A DNA stretch of 64,000 nucleotides from Stackebrandtia albiflava (GTDB lineage: Bacteria; Actinomycetota; Actinomycetes; Mycobacteriales; Micromonosporaceae), in contig NZ_VLLL01000006.1 in the NCBI RefSeq assembly GCF_007994225.1, forward strand, positions 124,001 through 188,000, in the 5' to 3' direction. The position numbers and the translations under genes are program-made. Below the pieces are notes generated by a model. The model had not been told where the DNA came from. It worked only from the letters and a program-made list of their open reading frames with translations, and searched no databases. This document shows, piece by piece, positions 33,576 through 42,034 of the stretch (position 1 is the first letter of the stretch; the number at the start of each line of letters is the position of its first letter).

Positions 33576-34508
33576 GTGGACTGCTGCGCGCCAGGCCGGG
33601 AACCCGGCCGCCCGGAACCGGCCGGCCCGGGGTTCCCGGTGCCGGAACGCGCGCGTCGCGACGTCCTCAAGGGCATGGTGCGCGTCGAGGCCGGAAGGTA
33701 CGTCCTCGGCGGCGACGACCCCGACGCCAACCCCGGCGACGCCGAGGGACCGCCGCGACCGGTCACCCTGTCGGCCTTCCACATCGACCCGGTGTGCGTC
33801 ACCAACGCGCGCTTCGCGGCGTTCGTGAAGGCCACCGGCTACGTCACCGAGGCCGAACGCGAAGGCTGGTCGTACGTCTTCCACACGTCGGCGACGCCGC
33901 TGGCCCGTCGCAGCCTGGTGGCGGGTTCGCTGCCGGACACGCCGTGGTGGCTGCCGGTCGCCGGCGCGAGTTGGCGGGCACCCGCCGGGCCGGGTTCCTC
34001 CGCCGCGACCCTCCAGAACCATCCCGTGGTGCACGTGTCCTGGCACGACGCCGTCGCCTACGCCACCTGGGCCGGTAAGCGTCTGCCGACCGAGGCCGAG
34101 TGGGAGGCCGCCGCGCGAGGCGGCCTGGAACAGGCCCGCTACCCGTGGGGCGACGACCTGATCGTCAACGGCGCGCACCGCTGCAACATCTGGCAGGGCC
34201 GGTTCCCGCACGTCAACACCGCCGACGACGGCCACGTCGGCACCGCGCCGGTCAAGACCTACCGCCCCAACGGTTACGGGCTGTACCAGATGGCGGGCAA
34301 CGTCTGGGAGTGGTGCGCCGACCGGTGGGGCACCGACCGCACCGGTGACGTCGACCCCACCGGACCGGACACCGGGACCGCGCGCGTCACCCGGGGCGGC
34401 TCCCACCTGTGCCACGAGTCGTACTGCAACCGGTACCGGGTGGCCGCCCGCACCTTCAACACCCCGGACTCCAGCACCGGAAACACCGGTTTCCGTTGCG
34501 CGGCATAG
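33576..34508 (+). CDS. Formylglycine-generating enzyme (sulfatase-activating)
   Basis: Copper-dependent oxidase that converts an active-site Cys in CxPxR of type I sulfatases to formylglycine. The 310-residue protein has the FGE-sulfatase domain with RLPTEAEWEAAARGG, GYGLYQMAGNVWEWC, and the redox Cys pair C279/C284 in RGGSHLCHESYCNRYRVAAR, matching the catalytic CHxSYC motif of aerobic FGEs. GTG 33576 is set by the -10 spacing; ATG 33570 and GTG 33561 are in-frame alternatives. No sulfatase gene lies in the window, so its target must be elsewhere. Confidence 0.92.
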   Translation: MDCCAPGREPGRPEPAGPGFPVPERARRDVLKGMVRVEAGRYVLGGDDPDANPGDAEGPPRPVTLSAFHIDPVCVTNARFAAFVKATGYVTEAEREGWSYVFHTSATPLARRSLVAGSLPDTPWWLPVAGASWRAPAGPGSSAATLQNHPVVHVSWHDAVAYATWAGKRLPTEAEWEAAARGGLEQARYPWGDDLIVNGAHRCNIWQGRFPHVNTADDGHVGTAPVKTYRPNGYGLYQMAGNVWEWCADRWGTDRTGDVDPTGPDTGTARVTRGGSHLCHESYCNRYRVAARTFNTPDSSTGNTGFRCAA

Positions 34509-34530
34509 CCCGACGGCCCGGCGCATGCTC

Positions 34531-34536
34531 TACCGT
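34531..34536 (+). promoter_or_regulatory. -10 element TACCGT, leaderless start at 34543
   Basis: TACCGT ends 6 nt before the ATG of the MenB-family gene. Confidence 0.5.
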
Positions 34537-34542
34537 GTGGCA

Positions 34543-35334
34543 ATGCGCGACCTCACCGATGTGCGATACGAGAAGGCCGACCACACCGCGACCGTCACCA
34601 TCGACCGGCCCGACCGGATGAACTCGTTCCGGGGCCGGACCGTCGACGAACTCATCCACTGCTTCAAGACCGCGTGGACCGACCCCGACGTCGGGGCGAT
34701 CATCCTCACCGGAGCCGGCGACCGGGCGTTCTGCGCGGGCGGCGACGTCAAGGAACGCGCCGCGACCGGCGGATACGGCGAGACCGAATGGGGCTCCTTC
34801 GAGATCGAACGCCTCCACCGGATCATCCGCGACGTACCGAAACCCGTGATCGCCGCCGTGAACGGGGTCGCCGTCGGCGGCGGACACGTCCTCCACGTGC
34901 TGTGCGACCTGTCGATCGCGTCCAACACCGCCCGGTTCGGGCAGTCGGGTCCACGGGTCGGCAGCTTCGACGCCGGCTTCGGTTCGGCGTACCTGGCGCG
35001 CGTCATCGGCGAGAAACGCGCCCGCTGGATGTGGTATCTGTGCGAACTGATCGACGCCGACACCGCCCTGTCCTGGGGCCTGGTCAACCTCGTCACCGAA
35101 CCCGGGGAACTGCTCGACACGGCCCGCCGCACCGCCGCCGAGGTCAACCGGCGCTCCCCCACGGCGCTGCGGTTCCTGAAGCACTCCTTCAACGCTGACA
35201 CCGACCACCTGGGCGGCATCTCCCACCTGGCGTTCGACGGGCTCGACCTGTTCACCCGGACCGAGGAGGCCGCCGAGGGCGCCGAGGCCTTCGCGGAGCG
35301 ACGCGACCCGGACTTCCGCAGGTTCCGCCGCTGA
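34543..35334 (+). CDS. MenB-family enoyl-CoA hydratase/isomerase
   Basis: A 263-residue crotonase-fold enzyme closest in motif pattern to 1,4-dihydroxy-2-naphthoyl-CoA synthase: GGGHVLHVLCDLSIA oxyanion region, GQSGPRVGSFDAGFGSAYLAR, and a C-terminal FNADTDHLGG...RDPDFRRFRR as in MenB. Canonical menaquinone genes are not adjacent. BadI-type ring-opening hydrolases share part of the pattern, so a role in ring-CoA catabolism is the main alternative, which the fused hydroxylase at 39676-41937 would make reasonable. The start is set by the leaderless -10. Confidence 0.82.
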   Translation: MRDLTDVRYEKADHTATVTIDRPDRMNSFRGRTVDELIHCFKTAWTDPDVGAIILTGAGDRAFCAGGDVKERAATGGYGETEWGSFEIERLHRIIRDVPKPVIAAVNGVAVGGGHVLHVLCDLSIASNTARFGQSGPRVGSFDAGFGSAYLARVIGEKRARWMWYLCELIDADTALSWGLVNLVTEPGELLDTARRTAAEVNRRSPTALRFLKHSFNADTDHLGGISHLAFDGLDLFTRTEEAAEGAEAFAERRDPDFRRFRR

Positions 35335-35482
35335 ACGTGTCCGAGACCCGCGCCGAACGGGTACGGGACGGGGGACGCGCCGACCACCTCCGTGCCGAGA
35401 CCGGGTCCGGCCGATTTGCCGCACCATGGCACAGGATTTAGTCTCGACAGACACGCGACGAGACAGTTGGGGACTAGCAGGG

Positions 35483-36121
35483 ATGACTGAGCACACCGAC
35501 AAGCCCACCGACGATTCCCGGCCCGAAGAGCCGGAGACGGCCGACGAGCGGGCGGACGCCGCCCAGGAGGACGAGGGACCCGCCACCGTGCTCGTCATGG
35601 GACCCGACGGGAAGCCGCTGGGCACCATGGAGGTAGACCCGGAGACCGGCGAGTCCAACGACCCGGCCAAGCTGGTCGAACAACCCGCCAAGGTGATGCG
35701 GGTCGGCAGCATGATCAAGCAACTCCTGGAGGAGGTCCGCGCGGCCCCTCTCGACGAGGCCGGCCGCACCCGGTTGCGCGACATCCACGCCCGGTCGATC
35801 CGGGAACTGGAGGACGGCCTCGCGCCGGAGCTGCGTGAGGAACTGGAGCGGCTGTCGCTGCCGTTCGAGGCCGACAAACCACCGTCGGAGTCGGAACTGC
35901 GCATCGCGCAGGCGCAGCTCGTGGGCTGGCTCGAAGGACTGTTCCACGGCATCCAGGCGGCGCTGATGGCGCAGCAGATGGCCGCGCGCATGCAACTGGA
36001 GCAGATGCGGCGCGGCGGCATGCCCGCCCTGCCCGCCGGGGGCCAGATCCCCGCCGGGATGCAGCAGATGCTCGCGGGCCGCCGCGACGACGACGACGCC
36101 GGACACGGCCAGTACCTCTGA
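35483..36121 (+). CDS. bpa: Bacterial proteasome activator
   Basis: ATP-independent ring-shaped activator that opens the 20S proteasome gate and helps degrade unfolded proteins. The 212-residue protein has an acidic disordered N-terminus (1-50), the conserved core (ATVLVMGPDGKPLGTMEV, MIKQLLEEVRAAPLDEAGR, then SIRELEDGLAPELREELERL), a four-helix bundle, and the C-terminal gate-docking GQYL motif. ATG 35483 is preferred to an upstream ATG at 35426, since a TTAGTCT -10 (35439-35445) lies between them. Single gene with its own terminator. Its presence implies a proteasome elsewhere in the genome. Confidence 0.93.
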   Translation: MTEHTDKPTDDSRPEEPETADERADAAQEDEGPATVLVMGPDGKPLGTMEVDPETGESNDPAKLVEQPAKVMRVGSMIKQLLEEVRAAPLDEAGRTRLRDIHARSIRELEDGLAPELREELERLSLPFEADKPPSESELRIAQAQLVGWLEGLFHGIQAALMAQQMAARMQLEQMRRGGMPALPAGGQIPAGMQQMLAGRRDDDDAGHGQYL

Positions 36122-36131
36122 CGGGTGAACC

Positions 36132-36157
36132 CCCGCCGACCGGTCCCGGCCGGCGGG
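36132..36157 (+). terminator. Hairpin after bpa
   Basis: A 12-bp stem with one mismatch and a 2-nt loop begins 11 nt after the bpa stop codon. Confidence 0.6.
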
Positions 36158-36221
36158 CACCCGGGCCGGCGACGCTCGGCTGACCAGGGCCGCTGCCGAC
36201 GACGGCCTGCGACGGCACCTC

Positions 36222-36227
36222 TACCAT
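36222..36227 (+). promoter_or_regulatory. -10 element TACCAT, leaderless start at 36235
   Basis: TACCAT ends 7 nt before the aminotransferase ATG. Confidence 0.5.
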
Positions 36228-36234
36228 TCATGGC

Positions 36235-37326
36235 ATGTCAGCAGCAGACGTCATCTCGTTCTCCCGTGGCGCGCCGAGCCTGGACATCGTCGACATCGAA
36301 GGACTCAAGGCCGCCGCGGTGGCCGCGTTCGACTCCGACCCCGCCCGGGTCGCGGGTTACGGAACCTCGGTCGGCTACCCGCCGTTGCGGGAGTGGATCG
36401 CTGACAAGCACGGCGTCGACGTCAACCAGGTCCTCGTCACCAACGGCTCAATGCAGGCCGACGCGTTCCTGTTCGACGCGCTCGTGGAACCGGACACGCC
36501 GGTCGTCGTGGAACGCCCCACCTACGACCGCACCCTGCTCGGACTGCGCAACCGGCGCGGCGACCTGCACCCGATCGGGCTGGAGCAGGACGGCCTCGAC
36601 GTCGACGAGCTCGCCGAACGGCTCACCGCCGGACTTCGGCCGGCACTGGCCCACATCATCCCGAACTTCCAGAACCCGGCGGGCGTGACACTGTCCGCCG
36701 AGAAGCGGGTCCGGTTGCTGGAGTTGGCGGGCCAGTACGGTTTCACCGTGTTCGAGGACGACCCGTACCTGGACATCCGATTCCGGGGCGAGGACCTGCC
36801 GACGATGCTCTCCCAGGACACCACCGGGTCGGTCGTGTTCGCGTCCTCGTTCTCCAAGACGGTGTGCCCGGGCCTGCGGACCGGCTACCTCGTGGGTCCG
36901 ACCGCGCTCATCAGCAAGATCGCGGCCATGGCCACCAACACCTACATCGCGCCCAACATGCTGGCGCAGGCGACCATCCACCAGTTCGCGATCTCCGGGG
37001 CACTCGACGCCTCCATCCGGACGGTCCGCAAGGCGCTCGCCGAGCGCGCCGACACCCTGGCCGCGTCGCTGCGCACCCACCTGCCGCAGGCCGAGTTCAC
37101 CGTCCCCGACGGCGGCTACTTCCTGTGGGTGGACCTGGGATCCGACGTCGACGTGCACCGGCTCCTCCCCGCCGCCGAACAACACGGCGTGCAGGTGGTC
37201 AAGGGCACCGACTTCGTCCTGGAGGGCGGGGAGCACTCGCTGCGGCTCGCCTATTCGGCGGTCCCGGCCGACCGGGTGGACGAAGGAGTTCGCCGATTGG
37301 CGGCCGCCGTCGCCGACTGCCGGTGA
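36235..37326 (+). CDS. PLP-dependent aminotransferase, fold type I (class I/II)
   Basis: A 363-residue aminotransferase resembling 2-aminoadipate/aromatic aminotransferases and the MocR aminotransferase domain, but without an HTH. Motifs: GYGTSVGYPPLREWIA near the N-terminus, NGSMQADAF, PNFQNPAGVTL, EDDPYLDIRF (Asp contacting the pyridine N), and the Schiff-base Lys in SSFSKTVCPGLRTGY. A C-terminal GGYFLWVDL strand completes the fold. Amino donor and acceptor are not predictable. It stands alone. Confidence 0.88.
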   Translation: MSAADVISFSRGAPSLDIVDIEGLKAAAVAAFDSDPARVAGYGTSVGYPPLREWIADKHGVDVNQVLVTNGSMQADAFLFDALVEPDTPVVVERPTYDRTLLGLRNRRGDLHPIGLEQDGLDVDELAERLTAGLRPALAHIIPNFQNPAGVTLSAEKRVRLLELAGQYGFTVFEDDPYLDIRFRGEDLPTMLSQDTTGSVVFASSFSKTVCPGLRTGYLVGPTALISKIAAMATNTYIAPNMLAQATIHQFAISGALDASIRTVRKALAERADTLAASLRTHLPQAEFTVPDGGYFLWVDLGSDVDVHRLLPAAEQHGVQVVKGTDFVLEGGEHSLRLAYSAVPADRVDEGVRRLAAAVADCR

Positions 37327-37379
37327 TTCGATACGACTTCGTGATCGCTTCGCGACCATGATGAACGTACTGTGAGGAC

Positions 37380-37466
37380 ATGAAGACCGTCCGGCATGAC
37401 TACCCTGGCGTAGTTACGCCATGGCGGACAACCGCCACGAGGAAGGGTTTGCAACCCCACTCATGA
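37380..37466 (+). CDS. Candidate leaderless small ORF, 28 aa
   Basis: TACTGT (37368-37373) ends exactly 6 nt before this ATG, the same spacing as the leaderless genes in the window. The 28-residue frame starts MKTVRHDYPGVV and ends KGLQPHS. Its TGA overlaps the ATG of an 11-codon frame (37463-37498, MTDKNHRHATR) in an ATGA arrangement. No family is recognised and the length permits chance, so this is a weak call. Confidence 0.25.
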   Translation: MKTVRHDYPGVVTPWRTTATRKGLQPHS

Positions 37467-37623
37467 CGGATAAGAATCACAGACATGCGACGCGTTAGCG
37501 TCCAGGAGGCTTTACCCCCGCCCCCCCATGTGGCGTCGGGTGGCGCACTCGCTGACTCCCCCCCGCAGCGAGCGTGCCCCCGGCGCCACGTTTACGTTCA
37601 CGGGCCGCACCCGCACACGACGA

Positions 37624-37651
37624 CGGCCCGGCGAACGGATCCGCCGGGCCG
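37624..37651 (-). terminator. Hairpin after small membrane protein gene
   Basis: CGGCCCGGCG pairs perfectly with CGCCGGGCCG around an 8-nt loop, about 20 bp past the minus-strand stop at 37672. Confidence 0.65.
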
Positions 37652-37671
37652 CCTCACGCGCGGTACCGGGA

Positions 37672-38043
37672 TTACCGGGTGGCCGCCACGAACGTCTCGG
37701 TGCGGTCCTCCACGGTCGCTTCGGGGTAGGTCAGCCCCTCCGCTCTCGGGTCGTCGGCGAACAGGTCGTCTTCTCGTTCGTTCCCACGACGCATCAGCAT
37801 CAGCCCGGCCGCCGCGGCCGCGGCCCCGGCGGCGACCGCACCCGCGACCCACGGCCAACGGGCACGGCGCTTCTTGCGCAGTCCCACGATGGTCAGGGCA
37901 CTGTCGATGCGTGGCGCCATCCTCTCCGCCGCGCCGCTGGCGGCACAACTGGTGGCGGACCTGAAATGGCCGAAGCCCTGAGCGAGTTCTCCACGAATCT
38001 GCTGGGCACGGCTCTTAGGTGTACGACGGTTCAGCAAGATCAC
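37672..38043 (-). CDS. Small single-helix membrane protein
   Basis: A 123-residue protein with a basic N-terminal half, one Ala-rich membrane helix (about residues 63-84, WPWVAGAVAAGAAAAAAGLML), and an acidic cytoplasmic or external tail (EREDDLFADDPRAEG). GTG 38043 follows GGGAGGTGA with 6-nt spacing. Similar small proteins with an Ala-rich helix are common in actinobacteria and have no known role. It is divergent from ppiA. Confidence 0.65.
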   Translation of the reverse strand: MILLNRRTPKSRAQQIRGELAQGFGHFRSATSCAASGAAERMAPRIDSALTIVGLRKKRRARWPWVAGAVAAGAAAAAAGLMLMRRGNEREDDLFADDPRAEGLTYPEATVEDRTETFVAATR

Positions 38044-38206
38044 GTTGATTCACCTCCCGTGTTTGGCTACCCCCACATCCTGCCCCGCAAACTCCGGATA
38101 TGTGCCCGAACCGCTTCAGGTGGTCACCGCCCCCTCCGCACCACCCTCCACGGTGACGTCCCCGGCCACGGCCGTGCCGGGTCGCGGCGAACCGGCACCG
38201 GCATGG

Positions 38207-38212
38207 CACGAT
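38207..38212 (+). promoter_or_regulatory. -10-like CACGAT, leaderless ppiA
   Basis: CACGAT ends 7 nt before ATG 38220, favouring it over the in-frame ATG at 38211 which lies inside the hexamer. Confidence 0.4.
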
Positions 38213-38219
38213 GGGCGAC

Positions 38220-38732
38220 ATGACAACGGCAACCCTGCACACCAACGTGGGCGACATCGAGATCCAGCTCTTCGACAACCACGCGCCAAAGACCGTGGCG
38301 AACTTCGTGGGCCTCGCCGAGGGCACCAAGGACTACGTCGACCCGACCACCGGCAAGCCGGGCAGCGGCCCGTACTACGACGGCGTGGTCTTCCACCGCG
38401 TCATCGAGGGGTTCATGATCCAGGGCGGCGACCCGACCGGGTCCGGCCGCGGCGGCCCGGGCTACGAGTTCGCCGACGAGTTCCACAGCGACCTGGTGTT
38501 CAACAAGCCCTACCTGCTGGCGATGGCCAACGCCGGACCCGGCACCAACGGTTCGCAGTTCTTCATCACCGTCAGCCCGCAGCCGCACCTGACCCGCCGC
38601 CACACCATCTTCGGTGAGGTGAAGGACCCGGCCTCGCAGAAGGTCGTGGACTCGATCGCCACCACCGACACCGATCGCGGCGATCGTCCGAAGAGCGAGA
38701 TACGCATCGACCGCGTTACCATTGCGCGGTAA
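38220..38732 (+). CDS. ppiA: Peptidyl-prolyl cis-trans isomerase (cyclophilin)
   Basis: A 170-residue cytoplasmic cyclophilin that speeds proline isomerisation during folding. Active-site segments are intact: VVFHRVIEGFMIQGGDPTG (catalytic Arg and the hydrophobic floor), LAMANAGPGTNGSQFFITV, and the HTIFGEV strand. Standard length with no signal peptide. Its TAA shares one base with the rhomboid ATG (TAATG), so the two genes form a translation-coupled pair, a conserved gene order in actinobacteria. Confidence 0.95.
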   Translation: MTTATLHTNVGDIEIQLFDNHAPKTVANFVGLAEGTKDYVDPTTGKPGSGPYYDGVVFHRVIEGFMIQGGDPTGSGRGGPGYEFADEFHSDLVFNKPYLLAMANAGPGTNGSQFFITVSPQPHLTRRHTIFGEVKDPASQKVVDSIATTDTDRGDRPKSEIRIDRVTIAR

Positions 38733-39661
38733 TGACACACGAACAGGTCGTGCCGGTCTGCTATCGGCATCCACGCAGGGAGACACACGTCAAATGCGTG
38801 CGCTGTGACCGGCCGATCTGTCCGGACTGCATGAACGAGGCCTCGGTCGGTTGGCAGTGCCCCGAATGCGTCACCGAGGGCCGCAGGACGGTCCGGCAGG
38901 CCCGCACCGCCTTCGGCGGCTCCATGCGGGGCCGGACCGGCCTGGTCACCAAGGTCCTGGTCGGCGTCAACGTCGCGGTGTTCCTGATCGGGCTGCTCGT
39001 CTCACTCACCGGCGGCGGCGGTGCCATCCGCAACGTCCTGCTCGGCGGGATGACCGAGTTCCACCTGTACGGCGCGGTGTTCCCGGGGCCGTACATCCAG
39101 TTGAACAACGGCCAGTTCGCCGCCTTCGGCATCGCCGACGGCGAGTACTACCGGCTCGTCACGTCGATGTTCCTGCACTACGGGATCATCCACCTGGCGT
39201 TCAACATGTACGTCCTGTGGATCATCGGCCGGTACCTGGAACGCGACCTCGGGCCGCTGCGCTACCTGGGCCTGTACCTGGTGAGCGGTCTCGGCGGCGG
39301 CGTCGCCACCTACCTGTTCGCCGACCCGATGAGCTTCGCGGCGGGCGCCTCCGGCAGCATCTTCGGCCTGTTCGGGGCACTCCTGCTGGTGAACCGGCGA
39401 CTCAGCCGGGACAACAGCGGCCTGTACGTGCTGCTGGGCATCAACCTGTTCATCACATTCCTGCCGGGAAGCAACATCAGCATCACCGGGCACATCGGCG
39501 GCCTGGTGACCGGTCTCCTGCTGGGCTGGGCGCTGTCCCACGCGCCGCGCGAGAACCGCAACCTCATCCAGGCGGGCGCGTTCGTGGCTGTGATCGCACT
39601 GTTCGCCGCCGCCGTGATCTGGCGGACCGGGCAACTACTGTCGGCGGTCCCCTTCACGTAA
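38732..39661 (+). CDS. Rhomboid-family intramembrane serine protease with N-terminal zinc finger
   Basis: A 309-residue protein. The N-terminal B-box-like zinc-binding segment (CYRHPRRETHVKCVRC and CPDCMNEA, WQCPEC) precedes six or seven membrane helices. The catalytic dyad is S207 in GASGSIFG and H254 in GHIGGLVTG; the HxxxN oxyanion segment is HLAFNMYVLW. It should cleave membrane proteins within or near the bilayer. It is coupled to ppiA by a one-base overlap. Substrates are unknown. Confidence 0.92.
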   Translation: MTHEQVVPVCYRHPRRETHVKCVRCDRPICPDCMNEASVGWQCPECVTEGRRTVRQARTAFGGSMRGRTGLVTKVLVGVNVAVFLIGLLVSLTGGGGAIRNVLLGGMTEFHLYGAVFPGPYIQLNNGQFAAFGIADGEYYRLVTSMFLHYGIIHLAFNMYVLWIIGRYLERDLGPLRYLGLYLVSGLGGGVATYLFADPMSFAAGASGSIFGLFGALLLVNRRLSRDNSGLYVLLGINLFITFLPGSNISITGHIGGLVTGLLLGWALSHAPRENRNLIQAGAFVAVIALFAAAVIWRTGQLLSAVPFT

Positions 39662-39675
39662 CGGCCGGTTCGCCG

Positions 39676-41937
39676 TCACACCCGCCGCGACACCGGCGGC
39701 CTCCGGCTACCCGCCGCGAACTGCACCGGCCACTCCACCGGGAACTCCTGGTCGGCGGCGGCGTGCAACGTCCACGCCGGATCCCACAGGTGGACCCTCC
39801 CGAGGGCGCACAGGTCGGCGCGTCCCGCCAGGATGATCGAGTTGACGTCGTCGGCCGACGAGATCGCCCCCACCGCGATCACCGCCACGTCCGGGTACTC
39901 CTCTGCCAACGCCTGCCGGATCCGGTCGGCGTAGGGCGTCTGGAACGACCGGCCGTACGCGGGCCGTTCGTCCGACACCACCTGGCCGCACGACACGTCG
40001 ACACCGTCGACGCCCGCGGCGGCGAACATCCGCGCCACCTCGATCGACTCGTCACGGGACAGGCCGTCGTCGTGCCAGTCCGTCGCCGACACCCGGACCG
40101 TCACCGGGCCGGGCCACTCCCGCCGGACGGCGGCCAGCACCTCCAACGGGAACCGCATCCTGCCGGTCAACGGGCCGCCGTACTCGTCGTCGCGGTGGTT
40201 CGTCAACGGGGAGATGAAACTCGACAACAGGTAACCGTGCGCGCAGTGCAGCTCCAACAGGTCGAAACCCGCCGACCGGGCCCGCCGCGCCGCCGCCGCG
40301 AACTCCGCGACGATCTCGGCCATCCCCGCCCGGTCCAGTTCCTTCGGCGTCTGGCTGTCCGCGCGGTACGGCAACGGCGACGGCGCCACCAGGGGCCAGT
40401 TCCCCTCCGGCAGCGGCGCGTCGATGCCCTCCCACATGAGACGGGTCGAACCCTTGCGGCCGGAATGCCCCAACTGGACGCCGATCCGGGCGTCGCTGTG
40501 CCGGTGCACGAACTCCACGACCCGCCGCCACGCCTCGGTGTGGGCGTCGTCGTACAGGCCGGTGCAGCCCGGCGTGATGCGGCCGGTCGCCGACACGCAC
40601 ACCATCTCCGTCATGACGAGGCCGGCGCCGCCGAGCGCCTTGGAACCGAGGTGCACCAGGTGGAAGTCACCCGGGACACCGTCCACCGCCGAGTACATGT
40701 CCATGGGAGACACCACCACCCGGTTCCGCAGCGGGAGCCCGCCCAACGTGAACGGCTGGAACATCGGAGGCCGGCGCGTCACCGGCCCGGGGGTCGCGCC
40801 GCGTTCGGTCTCGGTCCGCGCGAACCAGTCGTCCACCCGGTCCACCAGCTCCGGATCCCGCAACCTCAGGTTGTCGTACGTGATGCGGCGCGACCGGGTC
40901 AACAGGTTGAACGCGAACCGCAGCGGATGCTGCCGAAGGTACTGGCCGACGTCCTCGAACCATTCGAGGCTCGCCGCCGCCGCCCGCTGCGTCGAGGCCA
41001 CCACCGGCTGCCGCTCCGCCTGGTACTCCGCCAACGCCGCCGGGACGTCGGAATGCCGGTGCAGCGCGGCGGCCAGCGCCGCCGCGTCCTCCATGGCGAG
41101 TTTCGTGCCGGAACCTATCGAGAAGTGCGCGGTGTGCGCGGCGTCGCCCAACAGCACCGTCCGGTCGTCGTACCACCGGTCGCAGGTCACCGTCGCGAAC
41201 GTGGTCCATCCGGTGCCGCCGTCGTGCAGCGCGTGCCCGTCGAGCCGGTCGGCGAACAGCGCGGCGCAGTCCTCCGGCCCCGGCCGGGCCGCCCGCCACA
41301 CCTCCTCCGGCATCTCGATGATCACGGTGGAGCCGTCGCCGTAGGGGTAGGCGTGCATCTGCATGACGCCGTGCTCGGTGGCGCGGACGTCGAAGGTGAA
41401 CGACTCGAAGAGCCGGTCGGTGCCCAGCCACACGTACCGGCACCGGTGGTTGACGACCTTCGCGCCGAACCGTTCGGGGCGGGCGGAACGGGTCGCCGAC
41501 CGCACACCGTCGGCGGCCACCACCAGGTCGTAGTCGCCGGCCAGTTCCGCGGCGGGCGGCGCCGACTCCCCGAACCGGATCCGTACCCCCGTCTCCCGGC
41601 AGCGGTCGGCGAGCAGTGACAGCAGGTCGCGGCGGCTCATCGCGGCGAACTCGTGACCGGTGGACGACACCAGGCTGCCCGGCGCGTCCGGTTCGGCACG
41701 CAGATGCACGTCGATGTCCTGCCAGGCGACGAACCGTGCGGCCATGGCGGCGTGCACCACCGGGTCGGTGTCACGGATCGAGTCGAGGGTCTCGCCGGAG
41801 AACACGACACCGAACCCGTAGGTGCGGCCGGAGGGGTTGCGTTCGAACACGTCGATGTGGTGGCCGGGATCCCGGCGTTGCGCCTGCGCGGCGAAGTAGA
41901 GCCCGGCGGGCCCTCCGCCGATGACCGCGATGCGCAT
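39676..41937 (-). CDS. Fused salicylyl-CoA 5-hydroxylase-type monooxygenase / old yellow enzyme-type oxidoreductase
   Basis: A 753-residue two-domain flavoenzyme. Residues 1-390 form a PHBH-like FAD monooxygenase (GGGPAG at 7-12, LVVAADGVRSATR, LLGDAAHTAHFSIGSGTKLAMED). Residues about 400-745 form an FMN-binding OYE/NADH:flavin oxidoreductase domain (LGHSGRKGS, HCAHGYLLSSFISPLTN then HRDDEYGG, DLCALGRVHLWDP). The same fusion is seen in 2-aminobenzoyl-CoA monooxygenase/reductase and in enzymes annotated as bifunctional salicylyl-CoA 5-hydroxylases, so the substrate is an aromatic CoA thioester. AGGAGG precedes ATG 41937. It is divergent from an SDR gene. Confidence 0.87.
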   Translation of the reverse strand: MRIAVIGGGPAGLYFAAQAQRRDPGHHIDVFERNPSGRTYGFGVVFSGETLDSIRDTDPVVHAAMAARFVAWQDIDVHLRAEPDAPGSLVSSTGHEFAAMSRRDLLSLLADRCRETGVRIRFGESAPPAAELAGDYDLVVAADGVRSATRSARPERFGAKVVNHRCRYVWLGTDRLFESFTFDVRATEHGVMQMHAYPYGDGSTVIIEMPEEVWRAARPGPEDCAALFADRLDGHALHDGGTGWTTFATVTCDRWYDDRTVLLGDAAHTAHFSIGSGTKLAMEDAAALAAALHRHSDVPAALAEYQAERQPVVASTQRAAAASLEWFEDVGQYLRQHPLRFAFNLLTRSRRITYDNLRLRDPELVDRVDDWFARTETERGATPGPVTRRPPMFQPFTLGGLPLRNRVVVSPMDMYSAVDGVPGDFHLVHLGSKALGGAGLVMTEMVCVSATGRITPGCTGLYDDAHTEAWRRVVEFVHRHSDARIGVQLGHSGRKGSTRLMWEGIDAPLPEGNWPLVAPSPLPYRADSQTPKELDRAGMAEIVAEFAAAARRARSAGFDLLELHCAHGYLLSSFISPLTNHRDDEYGGPLTGRMRFPLEVLAAVRREWPGPVTVRVSATDWHDDGLSRDESIEVARMFAAAGVDGVDVSCGQVVSDERPAYGRSFQTPYADRIRQALAEEYPDVAVIAVGAISSADDVNSIILAGRADLCALGRVHLWDPAWTLHAAADQEFPVEWPVQFAAGSRRPPVSRRV

Positions 41938-42022
41938 CAGTGCCCTCCTGTGACGTCGCTCCGGTGCCCCGCCCGCCCAACCGGCCGGCACCCGTCCGGG
42001 ATGGACCGGCGGACATTCAGGG

Positions 42023-42028
42023 TATGGT
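42023..42028 (+). promoter_or_regulatory. -10 element TATGGT, leaderless start at 42035
   Basis: TATGGT ends 6 nt before the SDR ATG. Confidence 0.5.
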
Positions 42029-42034
42029 GCCTTC

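Larger units (their letters stand above)
37327..37671. other. Intergenic region with two tiny candidate ORFs and a terminator
   Basis: Contains the candidate small ORFs at 37380-37498 and the terminator at 37624-37651. The rest holds nothing recognisable. Confidence 0.5.

Noticed and set aside
40052-40600. Possible separate gene within the reductase half of the fused flavoenzyme
   Set aside because: The fused reading frame is uninterrupted and the domain order matches known fusions; the internal frame is out of phase with the motifs.
38851-41619. Very long open frame (over 900 codons) on the plus strand opposite the fused hydroxylase gene
   Set aside because: It is antisense to a gene with two complete, motif-bearing flavoenzyme domains; its translation is Arg/Pro/His-rich low complexity, as expected from a GC-rich complementary frame.
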